A stretch of DNA of 64,000 nt, taken from Limnephilus marmoratus (lineage: Eukaryota > Arthropoda > Insecta > Trichoptera > Limnephilidae). The stretch is from NCBI GenBank assembly GCA_917880885.1, contig OU862923.1, positions 25,249,770 through 25,313,769 of the forward strand, written 5' to 3'. Made by a program: the position numbers and the translations under genes. Positions 34,410 through 43,449 of the stretch are shown piece by piece. Each line of letters starts with the position of its first letter. Position 1 is the stretch's first letter. The notes beneath the pieces were generated by a model, which was not told the DNA's origin, searched no databases, and worked only from the letters and a program-made list of their open reading frames with translations.

Positions 34410-34765
34410 GTATACGTGTGTTCACAGTAAATTCACCGCGGAGATAAATAGCCCTTCCAGAGAGATTATGGGGACAGATTACTCCATTTTAGATATAACT
34501 GTTGTTGCTACCCTGAATTACTCTGTATGCATTGTTGTGATATTGTGTTTACGCAGGTGTTTTACCCAATATAACTGTTGTTTACCCTGATTACTGGTTT
34601 CACTGCCTTCCCCCAGCCCGTAGAAATTTGAGCTTTATTTCAGGGAAGCCACACACACGCCTCACAGATCCTACCACCCTGGTGGTGAGGGCCTCTCCCG
34701 CTCTGCTGACTAAAACCTGAGCTAGTCTGTCGGCAGAATGTAGGGACCCCCATGTAGGTCCGCTA
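34410..34765 (+). repeat. Repeat G, copy 2 (right part)
   Basis: Aligns with copy 1 from CGTGTGTTC to GTCGGCAGAA and the following GTAGGT. The left end of this copy is at 33674-33716. Confidence 0.65.
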
Positions 34766-35330
34766 ACACACTATAGGATTCAAATTTAAAGGGAATATAT
34801 TTTCTTTACATATATGTAAGATCGGATAAATTCTAGAGTAAAAACAGGGGATAAGTTTATTTAGGTTTATTAAAATGACACGTAAAGTACAAAGAAAATT
34901 ACAAGGCACGTCTTATCTAGTCGTACGCCAACATTATTCTGCCGCACTCCGGGTCAGATAATGACCCTCAGCCCTCGCATCCTTTTACCACTCCTCTGAG
35001 CTCGTTCTCTCTCTTTCTCTCTCCCTCATACTCTGTCTTTCTCAAACCATGTTTTGACAAGTCATTTTCCACATACTAACTTACACAGCATATCTAATAC
35101 TAAAATACGAACGGGTATCGGCCACCCTTTTACCGATACTACATATATTTTACATTTAATTGTTATATAAAAAAAAACATTTGGTACATCATTTATATAT
35201 AGGTACAGGTAAATTATACAAAATATTATATTTAAGGTTATTGTTGAGTGGAAAAGTGGTGTTCTTGTGCCTGATAATGGTCGAACGATCCTTACTGTAA
35301 CATTGTGTATAATAAACATTATTATGGTAT
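34766..35330. other. No recognised gene
   Basis: Includes a pyrimidine-rich stretch of CT repeats near 34995-35040. A 117-codon minus-strand frame at 35062-35415 overlaps the J1 element in the wrong strand and is a shadow. Confidence 0.45.
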
Positions 35331-35340
35331 AATTAATTAT

Positions 35341-35757
35341 GGTATTAGCAGTAAAGTTATATAACAAACTCCCACTTAGTATCAAACATGATGTGTCCCA
35401 CTTAGTATCAAACAAATTAAAACAAAAAATAGCTGCATTAAGGACATTAAATTTTGGATGAAGGAACTATCGGAAAATGAACTTACTACTATACTTAAAA
35501 CATCGTCATAGAAGTTTCTGGAAAACCTTATCCAACAATGAAGTTAAACCATAGAAGTCGCTGAAAAACTTATCCAAAGCATAGTCCCCCTCAGCACAGG
35601 ATCTCCTAGTGAGGAGGATTACGAATATATTATATATATATAATATATTCGGCCACCACAACACGGGCATGTGCCTAGCATGGTGGTCGAAATATCCCCA
35701 ACTTTTGTTAAAAATATTTTTCAATGAATAAAGAAACTTAAAAAAAAAAAAAAAAAA
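35341..35757 (+). mobile_element. Non-LTR family J1, 3' fragment (copy 3, best)
   Basis: Starts in ORF2 (LAVKLYNKLPLSIK). It has a 26-bp tandem duplication (CCCACTTAGTATCAAAC at 35371 and 35397) and a shift, then reads DIKFWMKELSENELTTILKT to the stop TAG at 35509-35511. The 3' UTR has two stem-loops (35586-35617 and 35650-35689), an AT palindrome between them, AATAAA at 35727-35732 and A17 at 35741-35757. Confidence 0.8.
35650..35689 (+). other. Terminal stem-loop of J1
   Basis: CGGCCACCA pairs with TGGTGGTCG; the loop contains ACACGGGC and GCCTAGCA, which can pair again. Copy 1 has the same sequence in inverted orientation. Confidence 0.7.
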
Positions 35758-36419
35758 TCTATTTTATATATACATCTAACTAACATGTTTCATATAAAAA
35801 TGTAAAAAATATTATATAGTCACTAAATAAATAAAAAATTAAGATATGTTATGATATCTTCTCCCATATTTTATGAACTTCAGTAAGAAGAATCTCTTTT
35901 TAAATGCCGTTAATCTCGGTCGAACCCGTTTAGCACTTTATACTAATTCTTATTACTATCTTCAAAATTTGGTTGTTTTTGGAAGCATTTCGTAATGCTC
36001 CCATTGTAAAAAAATCACAAACATTTTGTATTTTTAATTCAACACAATGCTTTTCATACTAAGTACTTACGAATGCGAGGTTGCCACTTTGCGTATTTTC
36101 GGAGTAGTTACCTAAATTTCAGCAGTCCAATATTTCTTTTAATCCGCTTCAATTAATCACCAGCATGATACATAATATCATTCATTCCGAACCCTTCAGA
36201 GTGCAAATACAATGTTGCCATTCTTCTCCGTTGTTTTACCGCCTTCTTTTTGGTGGTGCCGCGGTTAGTACGCGGAAGGTTCATTTATCAAAAACATGGA
36301 AAATATATTTTTATAAACACTGCAGTACTTCCGTTCCCAGAATAGGTAGATACCTACATTTATGCTTTAGTACTTAGATACTGCGGTATAGTGGAATTAA
36401 AATACCTACTAAATTACGT
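35758..36419. other. No recognised gene
   Basis: AT-rich to about 36150 then mixed. A 70-codon plus-strand frame has no domain. Confidence 0.4.
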
Positions 36420-37375
36420 CACGGAGGACTGAACGCCGTTGGCGCCAACAAAAAACTGTCCAAAGAAGCGAAGTTAGCCGTCCATAATGAAGTGCTGGTA
36501 CCTACCCTGATTATGGCAGTGAGGCATGGAACTGGCAGAGGAAGGATGAAATTAATAATAATAATAATAATATCTTTATTTAATGAAATTGGCCACAGTA
36601 TAACTAAAAAAATTACATGTTCAAAGTAGTTTACAAAAAGATTACATCAATCTGTACAAAAAAATTAACAAATAGAAAGTAATGTAAGAATGGTTACACA
36701 GAATTAGCATAATTATACAATGTTTTTAGTTGTGCATAGCTTGCCTCACTAGGTGAACCTGTATTGAGGCAGAATTTTTGTAAATTGTTTCTCGCAATTT
36801 TACCTACAGTTTTTTTATAAATGTATAATGTAGGTTTCTATACAGCAAAAACTTCATTTTAGTTTACATTATTGTTTGCATATACACAATACAAAAACTG
36901 CAAGGTCATTACTACAATAACACCTGTCAATGACTGGACGTTTAGGTGAGTAAAATTAGAATGAATGCTGTAGAAATGAGATCCCTGAGGCATATGTGTG
37001 GTAAAACCATGTACGATCGTGTGAGAAATGTGGAGATCCGCGAAGAATGCAAGGCTGATGTAAACGTAATGAGTAAGATTAAGAAAGGGACGCTAAGATG
37101 ATTTGGGCATGTAGAGCGAATGAACGAGTAAAGGAGTGTAAGGAGAATATATGACGCAAATGTGAATGATAGAAGAAGTCGGGGACGCCCGAGGAAGACA
37201 TGGCAGACCAAGTGAATCAGATACTTGAGTCGGGCCATGTGAAGACTCGGAATAATATAATAGCATGTATGAGACGATGCATGAATGTCAACGAGGCAAG
37301 GAGTGTGTGCCAAGATCGAGTTGTTTGGCGGTCCGTCCTCTCTGCCTACACCTGTGGAAACGGCTTGATGGTTAG
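36420..37375 (+). mobile_element. RTE-like LINE fragment, split
   Basis: Two parts of one decayed element. Left (36420-36550): NAVGANKKLSKEAKLAVHNE followed by VLVPTLIMAVRHGT, the YGSE-type region of RTE-like ORF2. Right (36948-37375): SKIRMNAVEMRSLRHMCG, RVRNVEIREEC and RWFGHVERMNE, its usual continuation. Between them lies the 3' end of another LINE (36551-36945, minus). Stops are frequent. Confidence 0.75.
36551..36945 (-). mobile_element. LINE 3' UTR with GCCTCA stem, inserted in RTE
   Basis: Minus-strand 3' end with a TAATAATAATAA-type tail at 36552-36575 and a stem TGCCTCA/TGAGGCA (36742-36748 with 36765-36771). No coding part remains. The boundaries come from the break in the RTE reading. 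Confidence 0.65.
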
Positions 37376-37888
37376 TTAGTTTACGTCACGACACAGATAC
37401 TAAATTCATATGAACCTATTTACATTCTTATTAATGGTATACTTTTATGGCACGGGAGATCAAAATTTGGTCTGGGAATATATCATGAATTAAGCATGGA
37501 TATATTTGTTTTACGTCATTTATGAAATTTTAACATTTACATTTACATTTACTATTACTCGTGTTAGAACATGAATTCGCAAAGCTTCGACAGAGCGACA
37601 GACGTTGAAATGTTGTGTTTTTAATGTGATTCTCAACTGTTTCCAGCTGTTAACAAGCCCGTGGGACTAGAGCATCCCCAATTGAAAGGGCCGGCCGTTG
37701 TGATTTGAAACTCGATGATACGAAAAATAGCGATACTAAAAAGAGACAAACACACACATCTATAGATTTAGCCAGCAGATAATGAGATAATATAATCGGA
37801 CTCGCTTATTTATATAACGACGTTTTCGTGAAATATCACCGCAAGGGCGCTGTAAAATAAAATATAAAATAATTATTATTACTGGCTT
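37376..37888. repeat. Spacer with repeat D (37610-37860)
   Basis: Contains GTTGTGATTTGAAACTCG, AAAAAGAGACAAACAC, ACATCTATAGATTTAGCC and GATAATGAGATA, which recur at 51885-52275 and 62350-62510. Non-coding; ends not defined. Confidence 0.5.
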
Positions 37889-38167
37889 ACAATTTTTTTA
37901 TTTATTTATTCTTATTTATTTATTCTTAGTACATTTATTTTACAAAGGTATAATATATTGTCCTCCACACTAGGAGTTCACCTGTGTTGTGGAGGACATT
38001 TTTCAGAAGTAAATTATAAATTGTGAATAGTAAAACAAAAGAGTGTTAATAGCTACTATAAAGAAGAGAAACAATAAAAATCAAAATATAAAATCGACTT
38101 CAATTCGACAAAAATTATAAATTAAAAGTTAGAAAGATTGTAGCCAGTTTCTTATGTTTTTTTTGTA

Positions 38168-38620
38168 TTAAAAAATATTAGTTGTTTTATATTGTGTAGG
38201 AAGAGAATTGTATAGTTTTATAGCCTGGTATCTGTAGTGTTTTTGTCCAAAGGATGTGTTTGTTTTTGGTATTTGTAGTTGGAGAGCATGTCTTGTTCTA
38301 GTATTGCGAGAGTTTTGTGAAATGTTAAATGTGGATAAGTTCTTGTAAAGGAAAGTTAGTATTTGTTTTGAATGTAATTTTTGAATTTTCAGCACTGGGA
38401 ATTTTTCGAATATGATTGATGTGGGTGTTAGTATTGGTAACTTAAGTATTACTTTTATTAGGGTTTTCTGAGCTTTAAACAGTGTATTAATGTATTTTTT
38501 ACTGGCACAGCCCCAGGCAATAATGCCGTATTCCATTATGGATTGTGCAAGTGCGAGGTATATATTTTTTATATCACATATGTTTAAAATATTTCTCAAG
38601 TTTTTAAAAAAGTAAATCAA
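38168..38620 (-). CDS. LINE B ORF2, C-terminal part (partial)
   Basis: A 150-codon open stretch. It includes ALAQSIMEYGIIAWGCASK, an equivalent of the SLCQSIIEYEIIAWGGAT in the 26-kb copy, and TNTSFGQKHYRYQAIKLYN near its end. This region follows the reverse transcriptase palm and thumb. Upstream codons (38640-38870) continue the protein in other frames, so ORF2 is broken between this and the palm. It would act in reverse transcription of its own mRNA; no activity is expected. Confidence 0.8.
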   Translation of the reverse strand: MIYFFKNLRNILNICDIKNIYLALAQSIMEYGIIAWGCASKKYINTLFKAQKTLIKVILKLPILTPTSIIFEKFPVLKIQKLHSKQILTFLYKNLSTFNISQNSRNTRTRHALQLQIPKTNTSFGQKHYRYQAIKLYNSLPTQYKTTNIF

Positions 38621-38867
38621 CTTGTTTAGTTTTCCTACTACCGAATCTATATGTTTATCCCATTTTATATAACGGTCGAAGTATATACCAAGATATTTAA
38701 TATTTTCCGTTTGTGTAATTGGGGGACAGTCGCATGGGGTTTGTGTTGATATATCAATGGTTGATTGACAGGAATGTATTTTAAGGTGGATGTTATTGAA
38801 GGGTTGGCCTCTCGAATTTATGCTGAAAGTTATGAATTTTGTTTTATCTATATTTAAAGTTAATAAG

Positions 38868-39235
38868 TTAGAGACGAGCCATTTTTTTAGTAATATTTAA
38901 GCCAAGTTCTGCTTTTGGGGTTAATGTTTTCCAGTCTTTGGCCTTAAAGAGTAACACAGTGTCATCAGCAAAACTTATAATTTCCCCGTCTATTTGGAGG
39001 TGACACAGGTCATTAATATATATAAGGAATAGGATTGGACCAAGTACGCTGCCTTGGGGTACTCCGTAGGATACTTGTTCCTTGTCACTACATGTGTTTT
39101 CTATAGAGGTACACTGTGTGCGATTTCCCATATAGCTTTCAATTAATTTGAGTTCTATTCCTGTGATTCCGATATTTTTTAGTTTATCAAATAGGTTTTG
39201 ATGATGAATTGTGTCAAACGCTTTTGCCAGATCTA
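38868..39235 (-). CDS. LINE B ORF2, reverse transcriptase palm (partial)
   Basis: Starts at the LINE A junction with DLAKAFDTIHHQNLF, where the first catalytic Asp lies. It continues with SYGVPQGSVLGPILFLIYIN and ISFADDTVLLFKAKDW (the FADD catalytic pair) and stops near 38868 in WLVSNL-like sequence after a shift. All catalytic aspartates are present. Codons before the D are in the other half, beyond 42768. Confidence 0.85.
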
Positions 39236-39344
39236 TAATAATAATAATAATTTTTATTTTAGTAATTTGTAAACATTGAAGTTTACAAATTTCTAATAGA
39301 TTAAAATATTTCACATTCACTATATTTTTTCAAGTTTTATGTAG

Positions 39345-40003
39345 CTCCTACAATACATCTTGAACTTTCCAATTGGTGTGGACTTTAAAGTTTCTGGTAG
39401 TGTGTTATACAACTTCATTCCTTTGTACAGTAGACTGTTCTGCGTATTCGCTTTGTCCTTTTTTTATAGCCTAATTTCCTTGCACGTCCTTGTGTTATAT
39501 CTGTGAATGTCTTTATTGTATACAATTTTATTTGAGAAGTATTTTGGTAACGTGTTGTTCAATATTTTGTGGATAAATACCATCGTGTTCAAGGTCAGCA
39601 TCTGTTTCACGGTCAACCAATTTAGTTCCTTTAACATTTTAATTATTTTTGAAAATCTGTTTCGTCAGAGAATTATTCTCATAGCACTGTTTTGGAGAAT
39701 TTGTAACTTATTTTGTTCTCTTTCGTTACATAGGAAAAGTATACTTGAGCAGTAGTTGAAGTGTGGAGCAATAATTCAATTGTATATGGTGATTGCAGTT
39801 TTTCTAGAAATTTTTGGCCGAATTCTTCCAAAAAAAGATATCTTTTTGCCAATTTTCTTTTGGGTGTATTCAGCATGTCTATTGAAGTTTAGTTTGGAAT
39901 CTAATATAACTCCTAAGTATTTCATTTCAGTAACATTTTCAATAATTTCACCATCAATTTTAATTTTGCTTTCACTGGATGTCTTCTTGTATCCGATCAC
40001 CAT
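39345..40003 (-). pseudogene. LINE A ORF2, C-terminal domain
   Basis: Continues the reverse transcriptase in a different frame from MVIGYKKTSSESKIKIDG (40003). It is open to 39776 with MKYLGVILDSKLNF, then damaged by a frameshift where the 25-kb copy stays open. It ends at the position equivalent to the CRSYIKLEKI stop. The 39776 break is private to this copy; the break at the homopolymer near 40011-40021 occurs in both copies. Confidence 0.75.
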
Positions 40004-41352
40004 ACATTTTGTTTTTTTTTTGTATTTAATTTAAGCTTATTTATTTTTAGCCATCTTGATACATCATTTAGTTCATTATTTAAAATGTGTATTAGTTCTT
40101 CATAGTTATCTCCAATTAAGTATATTAGTGTATCATCGGCAAAAAGTCGTACTTTGCATTTTGAAAATATTTTCACCATGTCATTAATATAGAGTATGAA
40201 CAATAGAGGTCCAAGGACCGATCCCTGTGGTACTCCTAACTTATTTTCCATTGGTTTTGAAAATTGATTATTTATTTTTGTTACCTGCTTTCTGTCTCTC
40301 AAATACTCTTGTATTAATTTAATGGCTACAGATGAGAAACCAATTTCTTTAAGCTTTCTTATTAGTATGTCTCGGTCTATAGTTTCGAATGCCTTTTGAA
40401 AATCCAAAAATATTGCTAAGATAAATTTATTATTATTCATTCCTTCCTTCCATTCTTCGACAATTACGTTTAATGCTGTTTCACATGAGTTATTAGATCT
40501 GAACCCTGATTGCTCTTGGTATAAAATATCGTGTTTATCTAGATATTGCAAAATTTGTTCTTTTATTATAACTTCAAGAATCTGCTCATATTTTGGTAAG
40601 GTGTTGATTGGTCGAAATTCTTCACATTTTCTGGTATTTTTTACCTTTGGAACCGGTATAATGGTAGATATTTTCCATGACTGTGGAAATTTTCCTTCTT
40701 CAATCGTCTCATTGATAATATTTAATAGAGTAGATCCAATTACTGGAAAAGCATCTCTTATTTTACTAATAGTTAATCCATCTGAACTATTCTTTGATTT
40801 TATTTTGTTTAAAATGTTAAATAAATATTCTGCATTTATTTTTCTGAAGACCAATGATTCTTTGTTTGGGTCGATATTATCATTTGTGGGGTTAACAGCA
40901 ATGTTGGGTATTAATTTGTTAATTTGAATGATACTTTCAATAAAATATTTATTAAAGTTATTAGCCATGTTTTCTTCGTTTATCTCTTTTGGAAAGTTTA
41001 CAATTTTTATGTCGTCTTTGTTTTCGCCATGTACTAATTCTTTTATGCTTTTCCAAATTTTTTTGGGATCCCCTTCTTCTGAGTTTATTTTATTTTTTAT
41101 GTACTCATTATGCGTTCTTTTTATGTCTTTGGAGTATTTGTTTCTCGCTTTTTTGTAGTTATCCCAATCCGTAATACTATTAGTAAGGCATGCTCTTTTG
41201 TAAAATGCATCTCTATCGTGCTGCATCGTACGTAGTTCGCTTGTGTACCATTTATTATTGTTTCTTTTGTGTATCTTCTGTTCTGGAACAACTTCATCAA
41301 TAGATTTTTTTAAGTTAAATATCATCTGGTCAGCTTTTTGGTTATATTCCAT
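39997..41352 (-). CDS. LINE A ORF2, reverse transcriptase (451 codons open)
   Basis: A long open stretch. It begins with a linker region (KWYTSELRTMQHDRDAFYKR), then fingers (SSDGLTISKIRDAFP, WKISTIIPVPK), RPINTLPKYEQILE, the first catalytic Asp in AIFLDFQKAFETIDR, LGVPQGSVLGPLLFILYIND, and the catalytic RLFADDT. It ends at an A10 run that shifts the frame before MKYLGVILD. The upstream endonuclease (41436-42086) is separated by a stop or shift near 41352-41436. Role: target-primed reverse transcription in the nucleus. The motifs look intact, the frame does not. Confidence 0.9.
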   Translation of the reverse strand: MEYNQKADQMIFNLKKSIDEVVPEQKIHKRNNNKWYTSELRTMQHDRDAFYKRACLTNSITDWDNYKKARNKYSKDIKRTHNEYIKNKINSEEGDPKKIWKSIKELVHGENKDDIKIVNFPKEINEENMANNFNKYFIESIIQINKLIPNIAVNPTNDNIDPNKESLVFRKINAEYLFNILNKIKSKNSSDGLTISKIRDAFPVIGSTLLNIINETIEEGKFPQSWKISTIIPVPKVKNTRKCEEFRPINTLPKYEQILEVIIKEQILQYLDKHDILYQEQSGFRSNNSCETALNVIVEEWKEGMNNNKFILAIFLDFQKAFETIDRDILIRKLKEIGFSSVAIKLIQEYLRDRKQVTKINNQFSKPMENKLGVPQGSVLGPLLFILYINDMVKIFSKCKVRLFADDTLIYLIGDNYEELIHILNNELNDVSRWLKINKLKLNTKKKQNVW

Positions 41353-41435
41353 TTGATTTATTCCATTCCAATTAATAGTCTCTAAGGATTGAATGAAAAT
41401 TTCCTTATTGTATTTTTTGTAATTTTTAAATGTTG

Positions 41436-42086
41436 TTATTGTGTTTCCTTACTGGAGTTGCATTTTTCTCTGTCATTTATTAGAATTTGAATGATGTTAT
41501 GGTCGGTAATTTTAGGATTATCTAGTACTTTAATATTTAAGTTGAATTTATTTGAGATTACCAGATCAATCGTCGTTTTTGAGATATTTGTAATTCGTGT
41601 AAAATCTTTGACTAATTGTTTCATCCCTCTAGCTTGTATAATAGATTTTAGTTTTTTTGTGTATATGTCTGCATTTGCTTTAACATTTATATTAAAATCT
41701 CCAGCTATAACGTTTATATTTTCATCTTGTAAATTTTCCATGCACCATCTTTGAAAATATGTTAAAAAGTCGCACTTGCTTGTGTTTGGCGATCTATAAA
41801 TTACAGAATATACACCTTTCTTGTTTCCTGATTTAATGGTGATGGCTAAGATCCAACAATGTTTTTCAAATTGATTGTTCGATATTACTTCATATGGAAT
41901 TTTATTGCTTAAGAGAATCATCACTCCTCCTGTATGTCGACTATGTGAGTCGCAACGGATGGTATTATAATGTTCAAATCTAATTTCACTATCTTGAATA
42001 TCTTCAGTAACATGTGTTTCACTCATCATAAGCATAAAAGGTTTCTTCTCCTCTAAAAGTATTTTTACCTCTTCGTAATGTGCCAT
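41436..42086 (-). CDS. LINE A ORF2, APE-type endonuclease
   Basis: 216 open codons carrying the AP-endonuclease-like motifs of non-LTR elements in order: a NIQSIMAHY start just upstream, MMSETHVT, GGVMILLSN, VIYRSPN, INVIAGDFNI, TTIDLVISN and ITDHNIIQI. The last His, the Asp/Asn of GDFN and the Glu of SETH are the expected metal and catalytic positions. It nicks target DNA to prime reverse transcription. The methionine at 42086 is internal; the true N-terminus lies upstream, overlapping the end of ORF1. Confidence 0.85.
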   Translation of the reverse strand: MAHYEEVKILLEEKKPFMLMMSETHVTEDIQDSEIRFEHYNTIRCDSHSRHTGGVMILLSNKIPYEVISNNQFEKHCWILAITIKSGNKKGVYSVIYRSPNTSKCDFLTYFQRWCMENLQDENINVIAGDFNINVKANADIYTKKLKSIIQARGMKQLVKDFTRITNISKTTIDLVISNKFNLNIKVLDNPKITDHNIIQILINDREKCNSSKETQ

Positions 42087-42136
42087 GATGCTTTGTATAT
42101 TCAGGTATATAATTTCATCTTTCTCGTAACTTTTTT

Positions 42137-42762
42137 TTATAAAAAAGAGATTCTGCTCATTTTTGCTTCTAGTTTTCTTTTATAAATTGGGCATTCCTTG
42201 CTCATGGCTGAGTGACCACTATTTAGTTTCAGTCCTAATCTATTGCTAGTCATTATACAATTGATGCACTGAATATCCTCCTCGGTGCAATCTTTAACAT
42301 CATGATGTTTTGCGCATTTTGGACAAGATTTTAGGTTTCTGCAATATATAGCCTTGTGATTAAACCCATTACATTTAAAACATCTCATGATATTTAAATT
42401 ATCAAAGACCCTGCATCTGTCCCATCCAATATTTATTTTTTCTTCCTTTAACATCCTGTGGTATGTCTTTCCGTCAACGTCAGCATATATGGTGTAGCTT
42501 GTATGATTTCGTAGATTTTTTGTTTCTTTTACAAATGTTACTTTTATTTTTGAGTGCTGTTCAAAAATAAACTCATTTTGACACTTAATTGTCCTTTCCA
42601 TTTCTTCGAAAGAATATTTTTCGGTTAAGCCTATAATTTTGACAGATGGATTTTTTTCTTGCGGGATTTTTACATCATATTTGTCACCTATCTTTGAAAT
42701 TATTTGCTCCTCCATCTTTTGTATTGCAGCTACGTTCTTGCACTCCACTAGGTCTATTCTAG
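42137..42762 (-). CDS. LINE A ORF1, gag-like zinc-knuckle protein (5' partial)
   Basis: An open frame ending in SRISFL. It has a C-terminal cluster of Cys/His motifs: CFKCNGFNHKAIYC (CX2CX4HX4C), CPKCAKHHDVKDC and CINC...GHSAMSKEC. This is the nucleic-acid-binding layout of gag-like ORF1 proteins of jockey-type LINEs, which coat the RNA. The open frame runs on to 42853, but residues before 42762 on this strand belong to LINE B (VVSVTDFLKTN...LGIFLD), an accidental fusion across the insertion. Confidence 0.85.
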
Positions 42763-43011
42763 GATCTAGGAATATTCCAAGGCATTTTTTGCCCTGGTCT
42801 ATATTTGTTTTGAGGAAGTCTGTTACAGAGACTACCGCATGTGAGGTACTCATATTTTCCCTGAATCCGTATTGATTGGGTGATAGTATAGATTGTTTTT
42901 GATATGTTTCTCAAGAATTTTTGAGAGTGTGTTTAAGATTGTAATTGGTCTGTAGTTATTTATTTCTTCTTTATTTCCGTTTTTGTGGATTGGAATCACT
43001 TTGCCCGTTTT

Positions 43012-43449
43012 TTAAATTGTTGGGAAAATGCGTTCTTTAATGGACCGATTTATGAGTATAGTTAGGGGGATATGAAGTGCGGAGTTTAATATTTTTAGTG
43101 TTATCGGTGAAATTCTGTCACTGCCTTGTGAGTTTGTATTTTTTAGGTCATTTATAAGTTTAAGTGTTTCTTTTCGGGTAATGTATGGTATTTTAAATGG
43201 AGCAATACCTGTGTGTGTGTGGTGGTTTGCGGATTTAGAGGTATCGTAGTTTGTTGTGATTTTACTCGCTAAGACCTTGCCTACATTAGCGAAATAATTG
43301 TTTACATAATTACAAACTTTTTGTGGTTGATCTGATATTTTAATAATTTCTTTATCTATTTTAATCTCAGTTATGGCTTCGTTTTTCATTGTAGTTGTGT
43401 GGGATATTTCTTTTAGAATTTGCCAAATTTTTTGGGGTCCTTGTTGCAT
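43012..43449 (-). CDS. LINE B ORF2, reverse transcriptase N-terminal part
   Basis: 145 codons with the linker and fingers: KIWQILKEISHTT, TRKETLKLINDLKN, SQGSDRISPITLKIL and ILINRSIKERIFP. A stop interrupts at FPTI/WKTGKVIPIHKNG, after which GNKEEINNYRPITIL and the palm approach continue to the LINE A junction. It overlaps the downstream end of the endonuclease frame (43413) and is shifted relative to it. Confidence 0.8.
   Translation of the reverse strand: MQQGPQKIWQILKEISHTTTMKNEAITEIKIDKEIIKISDQPQKVCNYVNNYFANVGKVLASKITTNYDTSKSANHHTHTGIAPFKIPYITRKETLKLINDLKNTNSQGSDRISPITLKILNSALHIPLTILINRSIKERIFPTI

Larger units (their letters stand above)
39236..42762 (-). mobile_element. LINE A, 3.5-kb copy nested in LINE B
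   Basis: Bounded by the direct repeat GATCTA (39230-39235 and 42763-42768). Order on the minus strand: ORF1 with zinc knuckles, endonuclease, reverse transcriptase, C-terminal domain, 3' stem (AATTTGTAAAC with GTTTACAAATT), ATT-type tail. The 5' end is probably truncated because ORF1 has no start of its own. It is very close to the copy at 25095-26248, so this family was active fairly recently. Confidence 0.9.

Noticed and set aside
36942..37313. Minus-strand 123-codon hydrophobic frame as a membrane protein
   Set aside because: The plus strand reads as an RTE-type ORF2 (RMNAVEMRSLR, RWFGHVERM), so the minus frame is its shadow.
40601..41174. Plus-strand frames of 60-108 codons
   Set aside because: They lie antisense to the LINE A reverse transcriptase and have no domain of their own.
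42137..42853. 238-codon frame as one zinc-finger protein
   Set aside because: It is an accidental fusion of LINE B reverse transcriptase residues with LINE A ORF1 across the insertion joint.
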